A stretch of 64,000 bases of DNA from assembly GCA_964460035.1 (NCBI GenBank), contig CAYWPG010000002.1, positions 62,001-126,000 of the forward strand, given 5' to 3'. The notes under the pieces are model-generated. The model was not told the origin of the DNA. It searched no databases and saw only the letters and a list, made by a program, of their open reading frames with translations. This stretch comes from CAYWPG01 sp964460035. Lineage in GTDB: Bacteria > Pseudomonadota > Gammaproteobacteria > Nitrococcales > AK92. The position numbers and the translations under genes were made by a program. Of the stretch, positions 42,778 through 53,000 are shown piece after piece (position 1 is the stretch's first letter; each line of letters starts with the position of its first letter).

Positions 42778-44622
42778 TCAGAACATATCGGTGGCTTCCA
42801 GCGGGTTGGGCATGCCCTTGCCATCGTCAGCCACTTCGCGCGCCGCGATGAACTCGCCCGTCACCATCTGCTTGTAGCCCATGCCGGGACCGACCATCGG
42901 GTAGACGCCCGCCTCGGGGTCTATCATGACCTCCAGGAATGCCGGCCCCTTGAACTCGACGAAATCGCGCAACGCCCGATCGAGCTGATCCTTGTGGGTC
43001 ACCCGCACGGCGAACTCGAAACCGTCGGACTCGGCAGCCTTGATGAAGTCCTTGCGATGCAGCGACTTATCGCTGCCCGCGAAGCGGTCTTCGTAATAAA
43101 GCTTCTGCCACTGCCGCACCATGCCGTCGCCCAGGTTGTTGAGCAGCAACACTTTCACCGGCAGGCCGTAGGTGGTTACCGTCTCCAGCTCGCCCAGGTT
43201 CATGCGGATACTGCCGTCGCCGTCGACGTCGATCACCATCTTGTCCGGGCATGCGAACTGCGCGCCGATCGCGGCCGGCAGGCCGAAGCCCATGGTGCCC
43301 ATGCTGCCGGAGGTCAGCCACAGCCGCGGCTCGCGAAAATCGAAGTACTGCGCCGCCCACATCTGGTGCTGACCGACGCCGGTGCTGATGATCGCCCGCC
43401 CGCCCGTGATCGCATTGAGCTTCTCGATCACCGCGTAAGGCTGGATGAGCTCGCTGTCGCGGTCGTAGTTCCAGCCGTGCTTCTGCTTGAGCGCGGTCAA
43501 ATGTTTCCACCAGGGCGACAGATCCTTCTGGAAGCCGATGGAACGGCCGAATTCGATCAGCTGCTTGAGGCTGCGCCCGGCTTCGCCCACATGGGCCCAG
43601 TCGACTCGCTTGACCTTGCCGATCTCCGCCGCGTCGATGTCGATGTGTGCGATATGCTCGGCCAGCGGCGCGAACAACTCCGCCCTGGCGGCCACGCGAT
43701 CGTCGAAGCGGGCGCCGATCGCGATCAGGAAGTCGCAATCCTCGACTGCGTAGTTCGCATAGGCCGCGCCGTGCATGCCCAGCATATGCAGGCAGTGCTC
43801 ATCCTGGGTATCCATCGCGCCCAGCCCCATCAGGGTGGTCACCACCGGGATGCGGAAGGTATGCGCGAACTCGCGCAGCTCCGCGGCCGCGTTACCGCTG
43901 ACGATACCGCCGCCGGCATAGATCAGCGGCCGGTTGGACTGCGCGAGCAACTCGAAGAACTGCTTGCACTTGCGCTCCGACAGCTTGGCCGCCCGCAGGG
44001 ACTCTAAGCGCTGGCGATAGCCGCGAATCGGGAGCAGCCCCTCGCCCTTGTACTCGCCGATCCAGGTCTGAACGTCCTTGGGCACGTCGACCACCACCGG
44101 ACCGGGCCGGCCGGAGCGGGCCACCTCGAATGCCGTGCGAACGGTAGCCTCCAGCTCCTCCGGCTTGGTGACCAGGAAGACGTGCTTGGCACAGGGCCCC
44201 ATGATGTTGACGATGGGCGCTTCTTGAAAAGCGTCGGTACCCATCGCCGAGGTCGACACCTGACCGGTGATCAGCACCACCGGCACCGAGTCGGCCATGC
44301 AATCGCGAATGGGCGTCACGCAGTTGGTGGCCCCGGGGCCGGAGGTGACCATGAAGACGCCCACACGACCGCTGGCGCGGGCATAGCCTGCGGCCATGAA
44401 ACCTGCTCCCTGCTCGTTAGCAGGAACTACGAGCCGAATCTGCTCGTCCTCACCCTTGCTGGCGTTGTAGCTGAAGATCGCATCGTAAGTGGGCAGAATG
44501 GCGCCGCCGCTGTAACCGAATATGGTATCCACACCCTCATCGGCCAGCACCTGAACGATCATATCGGCCCCACGCATGGTCTTGCCGGCAAGCGGGTGCT
44601 TGGTCGCTTTCTGCTTCGTCAT
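42778..44622 (-). CDS. ilvB: Acetolactate synthase large subunit
   Basis: 614-residue thiamine-diphosphate enzyme that makes acetolactate or acetohydroxybutyrate for branched-chain amino acids. The catalytic glutamate is in VVPANEQGAGFMAAGYA, the ThDP/Mg motif begins GDGSIRMN and ends in LLNN, and RFDDRVA marks the FAD-binding region. The C-terminus has about 25 extra residues after the usual GYKQM. Its normal partner, the ilvN/ilvH regulatory subunit, is not adjacent: a terminator and ogt follow, and serB lies on the other side. Confidence 0.93.
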   Translation of the reverse strand: MTKQKATKHPLAGKTMRGADMIVQVLADEGVDTIFGYSGGAILPTYDAIFSYNASKGEDEQIRLVVPANEQGAGFMAAGYARASGRVGVFMVTSGPGATNCVTPIRDCMADSVPVVLITGQVSTSAMGTDAFQEAPIVNIMGPCAKHVFLVTKPEELEATVRTAFEVARSGRPGPVVVDVPKDVQTWIGEYKGEGLLPIRGYRQRLESLRAAKLSERKCKQFFELLAQSNRPLIYAGGGIVSGNAAAELREFAHTFRIPVVTTLMGLGAMDTQDEHCLHMLGMHGAAYANYAVEDCDFLIAIGARFDDRVAARAELFAPLAEHIAHIDIDAAEIGKVKRVDWAHVGEAGRSLKQLIEFGRSIGFQKDLSPWWKHLTALKQKHGWNYDRDSELIQPYAVIEKLNAITGGRAIISTGVGQHQMWAAQYFDFREPRLWLTSGSMGTMGFGLPAAIGAQFACPDKMVIDVDGDGSIRMNLGELETVTTYGLPVKVLLLNNLGDGMVRQWQKLYYEDRFAGSDKSLHRKDFIKAAESDGFEFAVRVTHKDQLDRALRDFVEFKGPAFLEVMIDPEAGVYPMVGPGMGYKQMVTGEFIAAREVADDGKGMPNPLEATDMF

Positions 44623-45042
44623 CTTACTTCCGCGCTACTCGAACAGGGAAAAGTTGAGCAGGACATAATACTTGCCTTGCGGACGCGGGTACAAGCGAAC
44701 ACGCCCTAATTCGTGGCTCGTTCGCCTCGATTTCGCCCCGATATTAGCGTTACACGCCACCCGTTGCGGTGCGCGCAATGCTGCCAGGGCAGTGCGAATC
44801 CCGTTCCCGGCGGGCTCGCCCCTGTACCTGCGCCTGCGTTTCCACAGTCTCCGAAACGGCCCGGCGCATCCCCGCAAAGCCCACTGAAACAAGCTCTTAG
44901 CGAATTCGCCCGCGCCCTTTCGGCCTTCTTGCTCCCGCACCTTCGCCGCCTTCGGGCGGGACAGCCGCACGCCAAGGCATCACCTGGGGCGGGAATGGCA
45001 TACAATAAGCGCCTTGCCCGCAGGAAACCGTCGGATACGGCA
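44623..45042. other. ilvB-serB divergent intergenic region
   Basis: 420 bp of GC-rich DNA between divergent starts. Frames run through it on both strands, but none has a convincing ribosome site or domain. I see no clear leader peptide with consecutive branched-chain codons, so attenuation of ilvB is not supported. Confidence 0.5.
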
Positions 45043-46257
45043 ATGAGCGAGATCATACTGGTTAACATTTCCGGACAAGACAAGCCCGGGCTGACCTCGT
45101 CGCTGATGAGCATACTCGCCGAGTACAACGTCGGCGTGCTCGACATAGGGCAGGCGATGATCCATGAGACGCTGTCGCTGGGGATGCTGCTGGAGATTCC
45201 GGACCAGGAAAAGCTCTCGCCGGTGCTCAAGGATCTGCTGTTCCACATTCACCACCTGGGAATGCAGGTGCGCTTCACCCCTATCAGCAACGCTCAGTAC
45301 GAAAGCTGGGCGCAGGGTACGGGCAAGCCGCGCTACATCATCACGCTGCTGGGGCGGCGGATCACCGCCGAGCATATCGCCCGTATCGCCAGGGTGATCA
45401 GCGAGAACGATCTCAACATCGAGGACATCCTGCGCCTGTCCGGCCGCACCCCGCTGCACAAGGGGGGCGAGACCGCGCGTGCCTGCATCGAGCTGTCGGT
45501 GCGCGGCCAGCCGCTGGACCTGGATCGCATGAAGCAGGATTTCCTGGAAATCTCGCAGCAGCTCGGGGTGGACATCAGCTTCCAGGAGGACAACGTCTAC
45601 CGCCGCAACCGCCGCCTGGTGGCGTTCGACATGGACTCCACCCTCATCCAGCAGGAAGTCATAGACGAAATGGCCAAAGTGGCCGGCATGGGCGAGGAAG
45701 TCAGCCGCGTGACCGAAATGGCCATGCGCGGGGAGATCGATTTCCGCGAGAGCCTGCGCAAGCGCGTTGCCCTGCTGGAAGGACTGGACGCGTCTTTGCT
45801 CGAACAGGTGCGCGAAAAACTGTCGCTGACCGAAGGGGCCGAGCGGCTGATCACGGCGCTGAAGGCCTTCGGCTACAAGACTGCCATCATCTCCGGCGGC
45901 TTCACCTACTTCGGCCGCTACCTGCAGCAGCGGCTGGGCATAGATTACATGTATGCCAACGAACTGGAGATACGCGACGGGCGTGTCACCGGCAAGGTAG
46001 TGGGCGAGATCGTGGACGGGCCTCGCAAGGCCGAACTGCTGCGAGAGATCGCTAACAAGGAACGGCTCAATCTGGAGCAGGTGATCGCGGTAGGCGACGG
46101 CGCCAACGACCTGCCCATGCTGCGCATCGCTGGCCTGGGCATCGCTTTCCACGCCAAACCGCTGGTCAAGCAGAGCGCCCGCCAGTCCATCTCCACGCTG
46201 GGCCTGGATGGCATTCTCTACCTGATGGGCATCAAGGACACGGACACCCCGAGTTAG
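45043..46257 (+). CDS. serB: Phosphoserine phosphatase with N-terminal ACT domains
   Basis: 404 residues. Two ACT-like domains (about 1-170) precede the HAD phosphatase domain. Motif I is AFDMDSTLIQQEVIDE, motif II ISGGFTYFG and motif III GDGANDLPML. It makes serine from phosphoserine; the ACT part may bind serine. The ATG at 45043 begins the first ACT domain (MSEIILVNISGQDKPG). The open frame extends 110 codons upstream, but that part is unlike any SerB. Confidence 0.95.
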   Translation: MSEIILVNISGQDKPGLTSSLMSILAEYNVGVLDIGQAMIHETLSLGMLLEIPDQEKLSPVLKDLLFHIHHLGMQVRFTPISNAQYESWAQGTGKPRYIITLLGRRITAEHIARIARVISENDLNIEDILRLSGRTPLHKGGETARACIELSVRGQPLDLDRMKQDFLEISQQLGVDISFQEDNVYRRNRRLVAFDMDSTLIQQEVIDEMAKVAGMGEEVSRVTEMAMRGEIDFRESLRKRVALLEGLDASLLEQVREKLSLTEGAERLITALKAFGYKTAIISGGFTYFGRYLQQRLGIDYMYANELEIRDGRVTGKVVGEIVDGPRKAELLREIANKERLNLEQVIAVGDGANDLPMLRIAGLGIAFHAKPLVKQSARQSISTLGLDGILYLMGIKDTDTPS

Positions 46258-46297
46258 CGCTCCAGGGCACGCCGGGCAAGGCGGCTTGCCGCCACGC

Positions 46298-47878
46298 TCA
46301 AGCGCCGCCCTGGTCTTCCCGGCCCAGCCACTCCACTCGGTACAGATCCAGCCGGCGGTCCTGGAAGTTGCGCACCGAGCCCGCATGCCGGATCTCGGTG
46401 AGCTTATCCAGATCCACGTCCACGATCAGGGTCATTTCGGTGTTCGGAGTGCTTTCGGCCATGATGGCGTCGTGCGGGAAAGCGAAGTCCGACGGCGAAA
46501 ACACGGCCGACTGCGAGTACTGGATGTCGATGTTCTCCACGTTCGGCAGGTTGCCCACGCTGCCGGTGATGGCCACGTAGCACTCGTTCTCGATCGCGCG
46601 CGCCTGCGCACAGCGCCGTACTCGCAGATAACCGGTCTTGGTGTCCACCCAGTACGGCACGAACAGGATCTGCATGCCCTGCTCGGCCAGGATGCGCGGC
46701 AGCTCGGGAAACTCCACGTCGTAACAAATCAGAATGCCGATCTTGCCTACGTCGGTGTCGAACGCCTTCAGCCGGTTGCCGCCGTTCACGCCCCAGTAGC
46801 TGCGCTCATCGGGCGTGACATGCAGCTTATGCTGATAATCTATGGTGCCGTCGCGGCGGCACAGGTATGAGACGTTGGAGAGGCGCTGCTGTTCTTCATC
46901 GTACACGGGCATGCTGCCGGCAATGATGTTGATGTTGTAGCTCACCGCCAAGCGCGACATGGCCTCGGTGATTTCCTCGGTGTATTGCGCCAGCCCGCGA
47001 ATGGCCTCAGCCGGATAGTCCTGGTTGAAATGCGAGAGCAGCGGCGCGTTGAAGAACTCCGGGAACAGTGCGAAGTCCGCCTTGTAACCCGCCAGGGCAT
47101 CCACGAAGAACTCCGCCTGCTGCATCAGCTCCTCGAACGACGCTATGCGCCGCATCTGCCACTGCACGGTGCCCAGCCGTACCACCGCCTTACGGCCACC
47201 GATCAACGGCCGCTTTTCCTCGTAGAAAATGTTGTTCCATTGCACCAGCGTCGCGTAGCCGTGGGAGGCTTCGTCGTCGGGGATGTAGTTGCGGATGATC
47301 CTCCGCACATGGAAATCGTTAGAGAGCTGGAAGCTCAGGATGGGGTCGTAGATCTCATTGCGCCGGACCAGCTCGATATACTCCTCGGGCGACATCTCGT
47401 CGGCGTACTTGCTGTAGCCGGGAATGCGCCCGCCGGCGACGATGGCACGCAGATTCAAGCGCCGGCACAGCTCCTTGCGCGCATCGTACAAGCGCCGCCC
47501 CAAACGCATGTGCCTGTATTCCGGATCGACGAAAACATCCACCCCGTAGAGCACGTCCCCGTTCGGGTCGTGAGTGGTCAGGAAGCCGTCGCCGGTAATG
47601 CGCGCGTAAGTATGCTGATCGCCGAAGCGGTTGTAATCGACGATTAAGGTAATCGCCGCAGCCACCAGGCGGCCATTGTCCTCGATACAGATCTGCCCTT
47701 CCGGAAAGCGGTTGATCTGAGCCGCCAGCTGCTCGCGCGACCAGGCGCCGCCCATATTCGGGTAGACCTGGTCCATAATCCGCTTGATGTCGGGATAATC
47801 CGACAGACGAGTGTTTCGCAGTTTGAGGTGGTGTTCCTCAAGTTCGCTGCCATCTATCGGAATGTCGTCCTCGATCAT
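46298..47878 (-). CDS. Fused GNAT acetyltransferase and nitrilase-family hydrolase
   Basis: 526 residues. The N-terminal GNAT domain (about 10-215) includes VDVFVDPEYRHMRLGRRLYD. The C-terminal carbon-nitrogen hydrolase (about 225-515) shows the Glu-Lys-Cys triad context: FPEFFNAPLL, HKLHVTPDERSYWG and ILICYDVEFPE. The fusion is a known family arrangement, with substrates undefined; amide or polyamine chemistry is plausible. The ATG at 47878 (MIEDDIPIDG) is chosen, since 43 upstream codons look non-coding. It is convergent with serB. Confidence 0.9.
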   Translation of the reverse strand: MIEDDIPIDGSELEEHHLKLRNTRLSDYPDIKRIMDQVYPNMGGAWSREQLAAQINRFPEGQICIEDNGRLVAAAITLIVDYNRFGDQHTYARITGDGFLTTHDPNGDVLYGVDVFVDPEYRHMRLGRRLYDARKELCRRLNLRAIVAGGRIPGYSKYADEMSPEEYIELVRRNEIYDPILSFQLSNDFHVRRIIRNYIPDDEASHGYATLVQWNNIFYEEKRPLIGGRKAVVRLGTVQWQMRRIASFEELMQQAEFFVDALAGYKADFALFPEFFNAPLLSHFNQDYPAEAIRGLAQYTEEITEAMSRLAVSYNINIIAGSMPVYDEEQQRLSNVSYLCRRDGTIDYQHKLHVTPDERSYWGVNGGNRLKAFDTDVGKIGILICYDVEFPELPRILAEQGMQILFVPYWVDTKTGYLRVRRCAQARAIENECYVAITGSVGNLPNVENIDIQYSQSAVFSPSDFAFPHDAIMAESTPNTEMTLIVDVDLDKLTEIRHAGSVRNFQDRRLDLYRVEWLGREDQGGA

Positions 47879-48273
47879 CTCGTATTGCCATCGCTGGAAT
47901 GAGGTACGGGCGTCTGGGTATTGGCTGGGTGGCCTTGACCTGCCGCATGCCCGGGCGGTGCGGCCCGCTTTATCGGAATAAGTTGCGCGAAACTCCCCGA
48001 GTTTCAATCGCTGTGCGGCACCCTATCTACAGCTCCAGGCGCGGCAGCGCCATGCCGCGCAAAGGACGGCGGCGTGACCAACCGCCATCGCGTATCGGCA
48101 AATTGGGGACGAGATGGGGGTGCAAACAGTGCGGTAACGCTGCGGGCTCGTGCCGCCTACGGTAGCATTGCGAGAGCTGAGGAACTTCGGCACGGACGCC
48201 GGCCTGACCCGCCCGGTGCCCGTTTCCACCGCGCTCGGCCCGCGCACCTTTGTCATGTCAGGAAACGACCGGA
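47879..48273. other. Divergent region between the GNAT-nitrilase gene and tamA
   Basis: 395 bp holding the promoters of both genes. I see no gene, no strong dyad and no repeat beyond short GC-rich palindromes. Confidence 0.5.
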
Positions 48274-50007
48274 ATGCAGCTGCTGTTATCCCGCGGCCTC
48301 AAAACCCTTCTGGTATGCGCCGCTTGTGTTTACGCGCTGCCCGCGCAAGCGGCAGTGCGTCTGGTCGTGGAAGGCGTGAGCGGGCCGTTGGCGGACAATG
48401 TGCGCGCTCACATCGGGGCGCCGCCGGACAGAGGCGCCCTGCGCTTTTTCCAGAGCCAGGCCCAGCAGGATGCGCTGCGGGCCTTGGAAGCATTGGGCTA
48501 CTACAATGCCGATGTGCAAGTCGCGCGCGAACCGGACGGCGACGACACCATCGTGTACGTGCGCATCGATCCGGGGCCGAGAGTGCGAATCGCAGAGGTC
48601 GATATCCGCTTCAGCGGCGACGCCGCCAAGGACCGAGCCTTCGATGAGCTGCGCGCGCGGCTGCCGCTGAACGTAGGCGCCGGACTCGATCACGGCGAGT
48701 ACGAGACCAGCAAGCGGGCCATCCAAAGCATGGCGCTGCGGCGCGGTTACTTCGACGGCCGCTTTGTCCAACAGCGCATCGCCGTCGATGCTGTGGACAA
48801 CCTGGCGCGCATTACCTTGCACTTCGACAGCGGTCAACGCTACCGCATGGGCGAGGTCAGCTTCTCGCCGGTTCACTTCACCGACGATCTGCTTGCCCGG
48901 ATGGTGCCGTTCGACGAAGGCGATCCTTACGACGCGGACCTGATCGGGCAACTCAACCGGAACCTGCTCGACAGCCGTTATTTCTCCGAGGTACGCGTGC
49001 TGCCGCAGCAAGATCGCGCCGTGCAACGGCATGTGCCGGTGGATGTCGAACTGACCGAGCGCCGGCCCAATCAGGTCGGCATAGGCGCGGGTGCCTCCAC
49101 CGACACCGGGCCGCGCCTGCGCCTGAGCTGGGACCGCGCCTGGGTGAACCGTCACGGCCACCGGTTCCGCTCCAATCTGGAACTGGCCGAGGTCCAGCAA
49201 AGCCTGGTCGCCGCTTATTCATTGCCGCTGGAGAACCCTATTACCGACACCTTGGACTTTCAGGTCGGGTTTCGTATCGAAGAATTCGAAGACGGCGTCG
49301 ACAGCGAGCGTTTCACCGCGGCCGTTCAGCGCCAGCAGTATATTGGCGATGCCTGGCGCCGAACTTTCTCTTTCCGCTGGGAACGCGAGCACTTCCCGTT
49401 GATCGACGAACGCGGAGAAGAGCTGCCGACGAACATCACCTCCGAGCTCTTCCTGCCCGGGATGGGCTGGAGCCGCACCCGCAGCCGCGGCGGAATCGAC
49501 CCTTACTGGGGCGACCGCCAGCTCTACAACATCGAGGCGACTCACCCGCTGCTGGGATCGAACATTGCTCTGGCCAGAGGGCGTGCCGGCTTTAGGCTGC
49601 TGCGCACCTATTTCGAAAGACACCGAATTCTGCTGCGCGCCGATGGCGGCGCGCTGTACGCCGAGGAATTCACCCAGGTGCCGCCGTCGCTGCGCTTTCT
49701 CGCGGGCGGCGACCAGAGCGTGCGCGGCTTCGCCTACCAAAGCCTGGGCCCCGGCCGTTACCTGCTCACCGGCAGCCTCGAGTACGCCTACGAGTTCCGG
49801 CCGAAGTGGCGCCTGGCCACCTTCGTCGATGCCGGAAACGCCTGGCGGCATCTGCGCGAAGACATGTGGGACGACTTGGCGGTAGGCGCCGGCTTCGGCA
49901 TCCAGTGGGTATCGCCGGTGGGGCCGATACGGTTCGATTTCGCGTGGGCCGTCAGCGAGGACCCGCCGCCGTTCCGCCTGCATTTCTCGCTGGGCACGCA
50001 GCTATGA
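48274..50007 (+). CDS. tamA: Translocation and assembly module protein TamA
   Basis: 577-residue Omp85-family outer membrane protein. A signal peptide ends at LPAQA (about 27); three POTRA domains lie at about 28-265 and a 16-strand barrel follows, with the conserved GGDQSVRGFAYQSLGPG of the Omp85 barrel near 478-494. It works with TamB in outer membrane biogenesis. The ATG at 48274 begins the signal peptide, and AGGAAACGACCGGA precedes it. It overlaps tamB by ATGA. Confidence 0.93.
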   Translation: MQLLLSRGLKTLLVCAACVYALPAQAAVRLVVEGVSGPLADNVRAHIGAPPDRGALRFFQSQAQQDALRALEALGYYNADVQVAREPDGDDTIVYVRIDPGPRVRIAEVDIRFSGDAAKDRAFDELRARLPLNVGAGLDHGEYETSKRAIQSMALRRGYFDGRFVQQRIAVDAVDNLARITLHFDSGQRYRMGEVSFSPVHFTDDLLARMVPFDEGDPYDADLIGQLNRNLLDSRYFSEVRVLPQQDRAVQRHVPVDVELTERRPNQVGIGAGASTDTGPRLRLSWDRAWVNRHGHRFRSNLELAEVQQSLVAAYSLPLENPITDTLDFQVGFRIEEFEDGVDSERFTAAVQRQQYIGDAWRRTFSFRWEREHFPLIDERGEELPTNITSELFLPGMGWSRTRSRGGIDPYWGDRQLYNIEATHPLLGSNIALARGRAGFRLLRTYFERHRILLRADGGALYAEEFTQVPPSLRFLAGGDQSVRGFAYQSLGPGRYLLTGSLEYAYEFRPKWRLATFVDAGNAWRHLREDMWDDLAVGAGFGIQWVSPVGPIRFDFAWAVSEDPPPFRLHFSLGTQL

Positions 50008-53000
50008 CACCGCGCGTCATACTGCGTCGAACCTTGGTCCTGCTGTTCGGGCTGCTGGCAAGCCTGAGCATAGCGGCGCTGCTGCTGGTGGGCTGGCTGC
50101 TCACCACCACCTCGGGCGCGCAATGGGTGGCCAGCGCAGCGCAGGATTGGGAGCCGCGGCTGCGCCTGCAGGTCGACAGCGGCTCGTTGTGGGCGGGGCT
50201 CGGTGTCAGCGCCTTTGCCTGGCGCGACCGGAACGTCGAGGTGACCATCGAGCGTCTGCAGGCGCGCTGGACCTTGCCCTGCCTGCTGCGGCGGCAGGTA
50301 TGCCTGGACAGCGTGCGCGCTCAGCGAGTGTACGTCGCTGCCCGCCGCGGTGCAGAACCTTCGCCAGAGCCGGTAAAACCGCTGGAGCTACCGGTGGCTA
50401 TCCGGCTGGATCGGCTCGAAGTCGCGGAGCTGACCGTGCAGGTCGACGAACTCGACTTGGCGGTGCAACATCTGGAGTTGGACGGACGGCTCAATCAGCG
50501 CGGCTTGCGCCTGGGCAACGTCCGCCTGCGCGGCATGGATCTCGGCCTGCCGCCGCCCTCCGCGGAGACGGCGCCGCCAGCGGACGCGGCACAGCCTATA
50601 GAACTGCCCACCGTAGAGCTGCCGCTTGCAGTACGAATCCGCGCCCTGCGTCTGGAAAACGGCCGGGTGCGCCGCGGCGAAGACGAGTGGCGACTGCAAA
50701 GCCTGGCACTGTCCGCCCGCCTGCGCGGACAACAATTGTCGATCAGGCGTCTGGTCCTAGAGCACCCGCAGCTGCGGGCGCGGGCACGCGGGCAGGTACG
50801 CCTCGCGGGCGATTACCCACTGTCCTTGGACCTGGAGCTGCACACACCGCAGTTGCTGGGGCAAGGCCCGCTGACAACAACGCTGGCTCTGCGCCAAAGC
50901 CTCGCGGCGCTGCAACTGCAAGCGCGCACCCAGGGTGTGCTGGCCGTGGCGCTGGAGGGCACAGTGCAACCGCTGCAGCCTTCGTTGCCGTTCGCGCTGT
51001 ACGCATCCTGGCAGCGACAGGCCTGGCCGCTAGCAGGCGACCCCGCGGTCACTGCCCGCAACGGCAGCGCGGAGTTGCTAGGCGACCTGCAGCACTACCG
51101 GCTGAGCGTGCAGACTGCACTGGACGGCGAGCGGATTCCCGCCGGCGACTGGTCGTTGCGCGCGCAGGGCGATCTGGCCGGGCTGCTGATCGAACGCTTG
51201 GAGGGCGCGATCCTGGACGGCCGGCTCTTGGCCAGCGGCCGCCTCGCCTGGAAGGAGGGTTTTAGCTGGGATATCCGGCTCGCGCTACGCGGGCTGGATC
51301 CTGGCCGACACTGGGAAGAGTTCCCCGGCCGATTGCATGGCGAGCTAGTCAGCACAGGTGCGATAAGCCACGAGGGTTGGCAGTTGTGGGTGCGCACGAC
51401 GAACCTGAGCGGGGAACTGCGCAGTTATCCGCTGACTCTGCAAGCCGAACTCGCCAAGGACGCCGCCGACCGTTGGGATCTGCGCCGGCTGCGCCTAGCC
51501 AGCGGAGAGAATCGCATCGAGCTGCGCGGCACCCTGTCCGATGTCTGGGATCTGGAAGGCCGCTTTCAGCTGCCACAAGCACAGGCATTGCTCCCTGAAG
51601 CGGCGGGCTCGGCCCGCGGTCACTTTCGGCTGGGCGGCGCGCTGGCCAGACCGGATATGGAGTTCACGGCCAGCGCCCGGCATCTGCGCTGGCAAGAGCG
51701 TTTGCGCCTGGACGCAGTGCGGGTGGAAGGCCGCATCGCCGAGCTGGGCGAAGCGCCAAGCCGCCTGCAATGGCGGCTGACCGGGCTGACGGTAGGCGAA
51801 CAGGTCTTGCCGCGGATCGAAGGCCGGCTCGAGGGCCGTCTGGAAGAGCATTCGCTCACGCTGGAAACCGAGCTCGAACTGGACCAGGACATCGCCACGC
51901 TGGCGCTGCGGGCCGATGGTTCGCTGGCGGGCAGAGACTGGCGCGGCAGGCTGTTGCAGAGTCGGCTCAGGCTGCCGCAGCAACGCTGGCGGCTACTTGA
52001 GGCGGTCCCGTTGCACTGGCAGGACGCATCCCGGCGTCTGCTGGTAGGCGCCCACTGCTGGGGCTATCGCCGCGCGCGGCTCTGCTTGCAGGAGAATGCC
52101 GCGCTGGGCGTCCAGGCAGGCGCAGCGGCACTGGCGCTGAGCGGCTATCAGGCGGAATGGCTGGCGCGCTGGCTGCCGCCGGGCATTCACTGGACCGGCC
52201 CGCTTAGCGGGGAAGCAGCGGTTGCCTGGGATAGCGAAGGCCCGCGGCTACGGTTGCACGCGAGCAGCAACGAGGGACTGGTGCTGCTCTCGCAGGAGGA
52301 CCAGCCGGCGCTGCGGCTGTCCTATCGACAGGTCGCCCTGCGGGCCGAGCTTGCCGATGGCGGGCTGAGGGCGCACCTGGAACTGGCCTCCGAGGCGCTT
52401 GGCAATGCGCGCGTAGACGCCCAGGCCGTGCCGCAAGACGGCGAGTATGGGCTGGCCGGCAACATTGCCGTGGAAGGCTTGCGCGCGGACCTGGCCCAAC
52501 CTTTCTTCCCGCAGCTGCAAACGCTTACCGGGCGAATCAGTGCGTCAGGCGAGCTGGGCGGAACGCTGTCGCGGCCCGAGTTCACCGGTGAGATTCGCTT
52601 GCAAGACGGTGCGGTCGCAGCGCCCGAGCTGCCCATGGAGCTGAGCGATATCGCGCTGCGACTGCGTGTGGCCGGCAACCGCGGCCAGCTGGATGGCAGC
52701 TTCCGCAGCGGAACCGGCACCGGCGAGCTGGGCGGTGAGCTGGACTGGACGAACCCAGCCGCATGGCTGGCCGACATACGCATAACCGGCGAGCGCCTCC
52801 AAGCCGTATATCAGCCCATAGCGCGCGTACAGCTCAGCCCGGACCTGCGCGTCGCGATCCGGCCCGGCGCCGTTGCCGTCACCGGCACCATCAGCGTGCC
52901 CTCGGGCTCCGTGACCTTGCACGCACTCCCGGCGCAAGCGGTACCGGTATCCGACGACGTGGTGATCGTGCGCCGCCCGGAGAACTACCGCCATCCGCTG

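Noticed and set aside
44713..45042. 110-codon N-terminal extension of SerB
   Set aside because: The ACT domain starts exactly at the ATG at 45043, and the extension lies in the ilvB-serB promoter region.
46275..46300. Terminator between convergent serB and the GNAT-nitrilase gene
   Set aside because: The GGCAAG/CTTGCC stem is only 6 bp and has no T run.
44980..46386. Minus-strand open frame of 468 codons opposite serB
   Set aside because: Antisense to SerB, rich in Gln/His/Leu as expected for a mirrored GC-rich gene.
48008..48240. Possible small RNA in the GNAT/tamA gap
   Set aside because: Short GC-rich palindromes only; no promoter-terminator pair.
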